Position numbers and translations under genes: made by a program. Positions 19,912-21,873 of a stretch of DNA of 21,873 bases are shown here, in pieces. The first letter of the stretch is position 1; each line of letters starts with the position of its first letter. Under the pieces are notes generated by a model, which worked only from the letters and a program-made list of their open reading frames with translations, ran no database searches and had not been told where the DNA came from. This DNA comes from a virus: IMG/VR virus record IMGVR_UViG_3300007960_000237, positions 1 through 21,873 of that record, one strand, 5' to 3'.

Positions 19912-21873
19912 ATGAACAACCTAGATAAACAATATCAATCTCTTCTAAAAGACATACTAGAAGAAGGAACCCTAAAAACTACAAGAAATGGTAAAACACT
20001 TTCAGTTTTTGGTAGACAAATAAGACATAATATGTCAGATGGTTTCCCATTACTCACCACTAAGAAAATGGCATTTAAAACTATGGTGAAAGAGTTGTTA
20101 TGGTTTTTAAGAAGTGATACCAATATCCAATGGCTAGTTCAGAATGGTTGTAACATCTGGAATGGTGATGCTTATAAGAATTGGTGTAAACAATTTGAAG
20201 TTGACCCTATTAATTTTGACGCTGAAGAATTAGTGAAAGGGCATGGTGACCAATGTTGGGGTTATCCAATATTAGACCACGTTAAACCTACATCAAAGGA
20301 GTACAAGAGAGGACAGATAAATGCCTATTTAGAAGGTAAAGCCGAGAAACCTTTCTTTTATTTAACACAAGAAGAATTCATCAACAAAATCAAAACAGAT
20401 GATGAGTTTGCTAAGAAGTGGGGTGAGTTAGGACCAATATATGGAGCCGGGTGGAGGAGGTGGAAAACATATAAACCAATAATGATTGAAAGAAGAATTA
20501 AGGAAAAATCAAAACTTAATATTAATTTTCCTTTGTTGGAAGTAGAAAAAGATGAAAATGATGGCTTTATAGGAAAGAAATTTTATAATAATAAAAGTCA
20601 AGAAGAATACATTGTTATACAAAAAGTAGAAGGAGGGAATAATTCTAAATATTTAGTTCAATTTTTATCTAATGGTTATACTAAAATTGCTTCTCGTCCT
20701 AACATTAAAAGAGGACAGGTAGTTAATCAATATAAACCTTATATTGAGAATGTAGCTTTTCTAGGAAACCCAAATAAAAACATTAATTATTATAAACAAG
20801 CGTATGGTTTGTGGTATAATATGATAGTTAGATGTTATAGACCTTCGAATCCATTTTATAAATTTTATGGGGAAAAAAACATATTTGTTGATAGTAGATG
20901 GTTATGTTTTGAATATTTTTTAGAAGATATAAAAACTATAACTAATTTCAATAAATGGGTATTAAATCCAAAAGAATTTGATTTAGATAAAGATTATTAT
21001 GGTTCTAATTGTTACTCTAAAGATACTTGTTATTTTCTCCCTAAATATGAAAATGTAACCCTTAAACATTATAAACCATTCTTAGCTAAAAATATAAATA
21101 CAGGGGAAGAAATTATTGAAATATGCCAAAAACATTTTGCTATTAAACATAGTTTAAAACCAACATATATATCTTATAGACTTAATTCTAACTCAACAAA
21201 ACCGTATAATGGGTGGGTATTTAAATGGTTAACTTATGATGAATCTAAATATGTTTGGAGGTATCAACTCCACATAGACCAAATCGCAAACCTAATCCAC
21301 GACCTTAAAACAAATCCAGACTCAAGACGATTAATGGTAAATGCTTGGAATGTTGGAGAATTGGATTCAATGGTACTTCTTCCTTGCCACTATGGATTTC
21401 AAGTTTATACAAGAGAATTGGCAACTAAAGATAGATTAAAAATATTGATCGATCGATGCAGTGATATCGACTATAAACAAGGATTAGAGGAAGCATTTAA
21501 CGATTGGCATAATCCTAAATGGGCGCATGGCGTTTTTGAAACAGAGATGGATGATGCAGAAATACCAACACGAGCAATCTCTTTAATGTGGAATCAACGC
21601 TCAGTAGATACATTCTTAGGTTTACCATTCAACATTGCATCTTACGGATTGTTGTTAGAAATCATTGCCAAAGAAGTTAATATGGTTCCTGATGAGTTGA
21701 TTGGTAATTTAGGTGATGTTCACCTTTATACCAATCACATTGAACAGGCAAAGGAACAATTGACGAGAGAACCAATGGAGTTACCAAAACTAAATAAGTT
21801 ACCCGATTACTTATGTATGAAGGATAATTGGGAGTGTTATGAACCTTCTGACTTCACTATAGAAAACTATCAA
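19912..21873 (+). CDS. thyA: Thymidylate synthase with an internal HNH-endonuclease-like insertion, open at window edge
   Basis: One uninterrupted frame of 654 codons reaches the window end without a stop. Residues 1-188 match the N-terminal half of ThyA (FPLLTTKKMAFKTMVKELLW, NGCNIWNGDAY, WGELGPIYGAGWRRW); residues from about 450 match the rest (HIDQIANLI, DSRRLMVNAWNV, catalytic C492 in LLPCHYGFQVY, FLGLPFNIASYG, LGDVHLYTNHIEQ). ThyA methylates dUMP to dTMP using methylene-THF. Between the halves lie about 260 residues unlike ThyA (see next feature). I chose ATG 19912 over in-frame ATG 19885, which overlaps the previous gene and adds nine residues. One hand-counted line of ThyA sequence (21481-21540) is 42% GC against 23% in the insert (20581-20640), so the ThyA halves look less AT-rich than the phage background, suggesting acquisition from a host. 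Confidence 0.9.
   Translation, partial: MNNLDKQYQSLLKDILEEGTLKTTRNGKTLSVFGRQIRHNMSDGFPLLTTKKMAFKTMVKELLWFLRSDTNIQWLVQNGCNIWNGDAYKNWCKQFEVDPINFDAEELVKGHGDQCWGYPILDHVKPTSKEYKRGQINAYLEGKAEKPFFYLTQEEFINKIKTDDEFAKKWGELGPIYGAGWRRWKTYKPIMIERRIKEKSKLNINFPLLEVEKDENDGFIGKKFYNNKSQEEYIVIQKVEGGNNSKYLVQFLSNGYTKIASRPNIKRGQVVNQYKPYIENVAFLGNPNKNINYYKQAYGLWYNMIVRCYRPSNPFYKFYGEKNIFVDSRWLCFEYFLEDIKTITNFNKWVLNPKEFDLDKDYYGSNCYSKDTCYFLPKYENVTLKHYKPFLAKNINTGEEIIEICQKHFAIKHSLKPTYISYRLNSNSTKPYNGWVFKWLTYDESKYVWRYQLHIDQIANLIHDLKTNPDSRRLMVNAWNVGELDSMVLLPCHYGFQVYTRELATKDRLKILIDRCSDIDYKQGLEEAFNDWHNPKWAHGVFETEMDDAEIPTRAISLMWNQRSVDTFLGLPFNIASYGLLLEIIAKEVNMVPDELIGNLGDVHLYTNHIEQAKEQLTREPMELPKLNKLPDYLCMKDNWECYEPSDFTIENYQ
20477..21250 (+). 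mobile_element. HNH homing-endonuclease-like sequence in frame inside thyA
   Basis: Boundaries are approximate (codons ~189-446 of the thyA frame). Parts in order: GKKFYNN (221-227) and SNGYTKIASRPNIKRGQV (~253-270), the N-terminal module of phage HNH proteins; W301 to Y309 (LWYNMIVRCY) and FYGEKNIFVDSRWLCFEYF, matching the W..M..RCY / YG..I.V..RW..FE.F pattern; LDKDYYGSNCYSKDTCYFLP (358-377), where relatives have an LDKD...YSPETCxFVP motif; and a C-terminal NUMOD/IENR-like DNA-binding repeat ending NGWVFKWL (to ~440). No intein splice motifs and only about 90 nt of sequence outside the HNH-like modules, too little for a group I intron core. How, or whether, the product becomes a functional ThyA is unclear. 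Confidence 0.75.

Noticed and set aside
20470-21255. Intein or group I intron explanation for the thyA insertion
   Set aside because: No Cys/Ser at the insert start, no terminal His-Asn followed by Cys/Ser/Thr, no intein blocks; only ~90 nt lie outside the HNH-like modules, too short for a group I core. Exact search could still change this.
1-21873. tRNA genes, CRISPR arrays, integrase, transposase, attachment sites
   Set aside because: No cloverleaf-like gene, spaced direct repeats outside coding sequence, or recombinase motif was seen on either strand by eye.

Overview
The window looks like part of the genome of a large, lytic, T4-like tailed phage, very AT-rich, with every convincing gene on the + strand and packed end to end, many joined by ATGA or TAATG overlaps. 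A Bacteroidetes host is my inference from three things: start codons are preceded by A-rich stretches with no Shine-Dalgarno sequence; at least five intergenic spots carry NTTG, exactly 20 nt, then TATATT(T/G)A, which resembles the known Bacteroidetes -33/-7 promoter (TTTG...TAnnTTTG); and the first gene encodes BspA/DUF285-type repeats with a C-terminus typical of Bacteroidetes proteins.

Layout. 1-1000: 3' part of a BspA-like repeat gene (eleven 75-bp units) broken by a 1-base deletion. 1060-3022: a divergent family A DNA polymerase and two small genes. 3066-4719: three small acidic proteins carrying shared N-terminal tags, with one clear terminator. 4896-9269: replication/recombination core (gp32-like SSB, UvsX/RecA-like recombinase, FEN-type 5' nuclease, DnaB/gp41-type helicase). 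9307-12013: class I ribonucleotide reductase, beta then alpha. 12034-13681: a leucine-rich-repeat-like protein and two more tagged proteins. 13674-15292: probable lysis cassette (small membrane protein, T7-lysozyme-type amidase with an EF-hand-like loop, and two overlapping spanin-like genes). 15299-17370: membrane/coiled-coil protein and small unknowns, one apparently frameshifted in a T9 run. 17367-19660: a TGT/DpdA-like protein, a pyrimidine-dimer-glycosylase-like protein, a 51-residue protein and a QueC homologue, together suggesting 7-deazaguanine metabolism, perhaps DNA modification. 19912-21873: thymidylate synthase, open to the window edge, with an entire HNH-endonuclease-like protein inserted in frame between its two halves.

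Taken together the genes make and replicate DNA (RNR and ThyA for dNTPs; polymerase, SSB, recombinase, nuclease and helicase for synthesis), may modify guanine in it (TGT-like, QueC), and release progeny (lysis cassette). The observations most worth checking are the endonuclease embedded in ThyA, the QueC whose four zinc cysteines are all replaced next to a TGT-like gene, the shared N-terminal tag [DE]L[KR][KQ]x[IL]xE on five otherwise unrelated proteins (possibly a capsid-targeting peptide), and the rigidly spaced promoter set. No tRNA, rRNA, CRISPR array, integrase or transposase was seen, and there is no stretch above 300 bases without a gene; the longest gap is 4720-4895.
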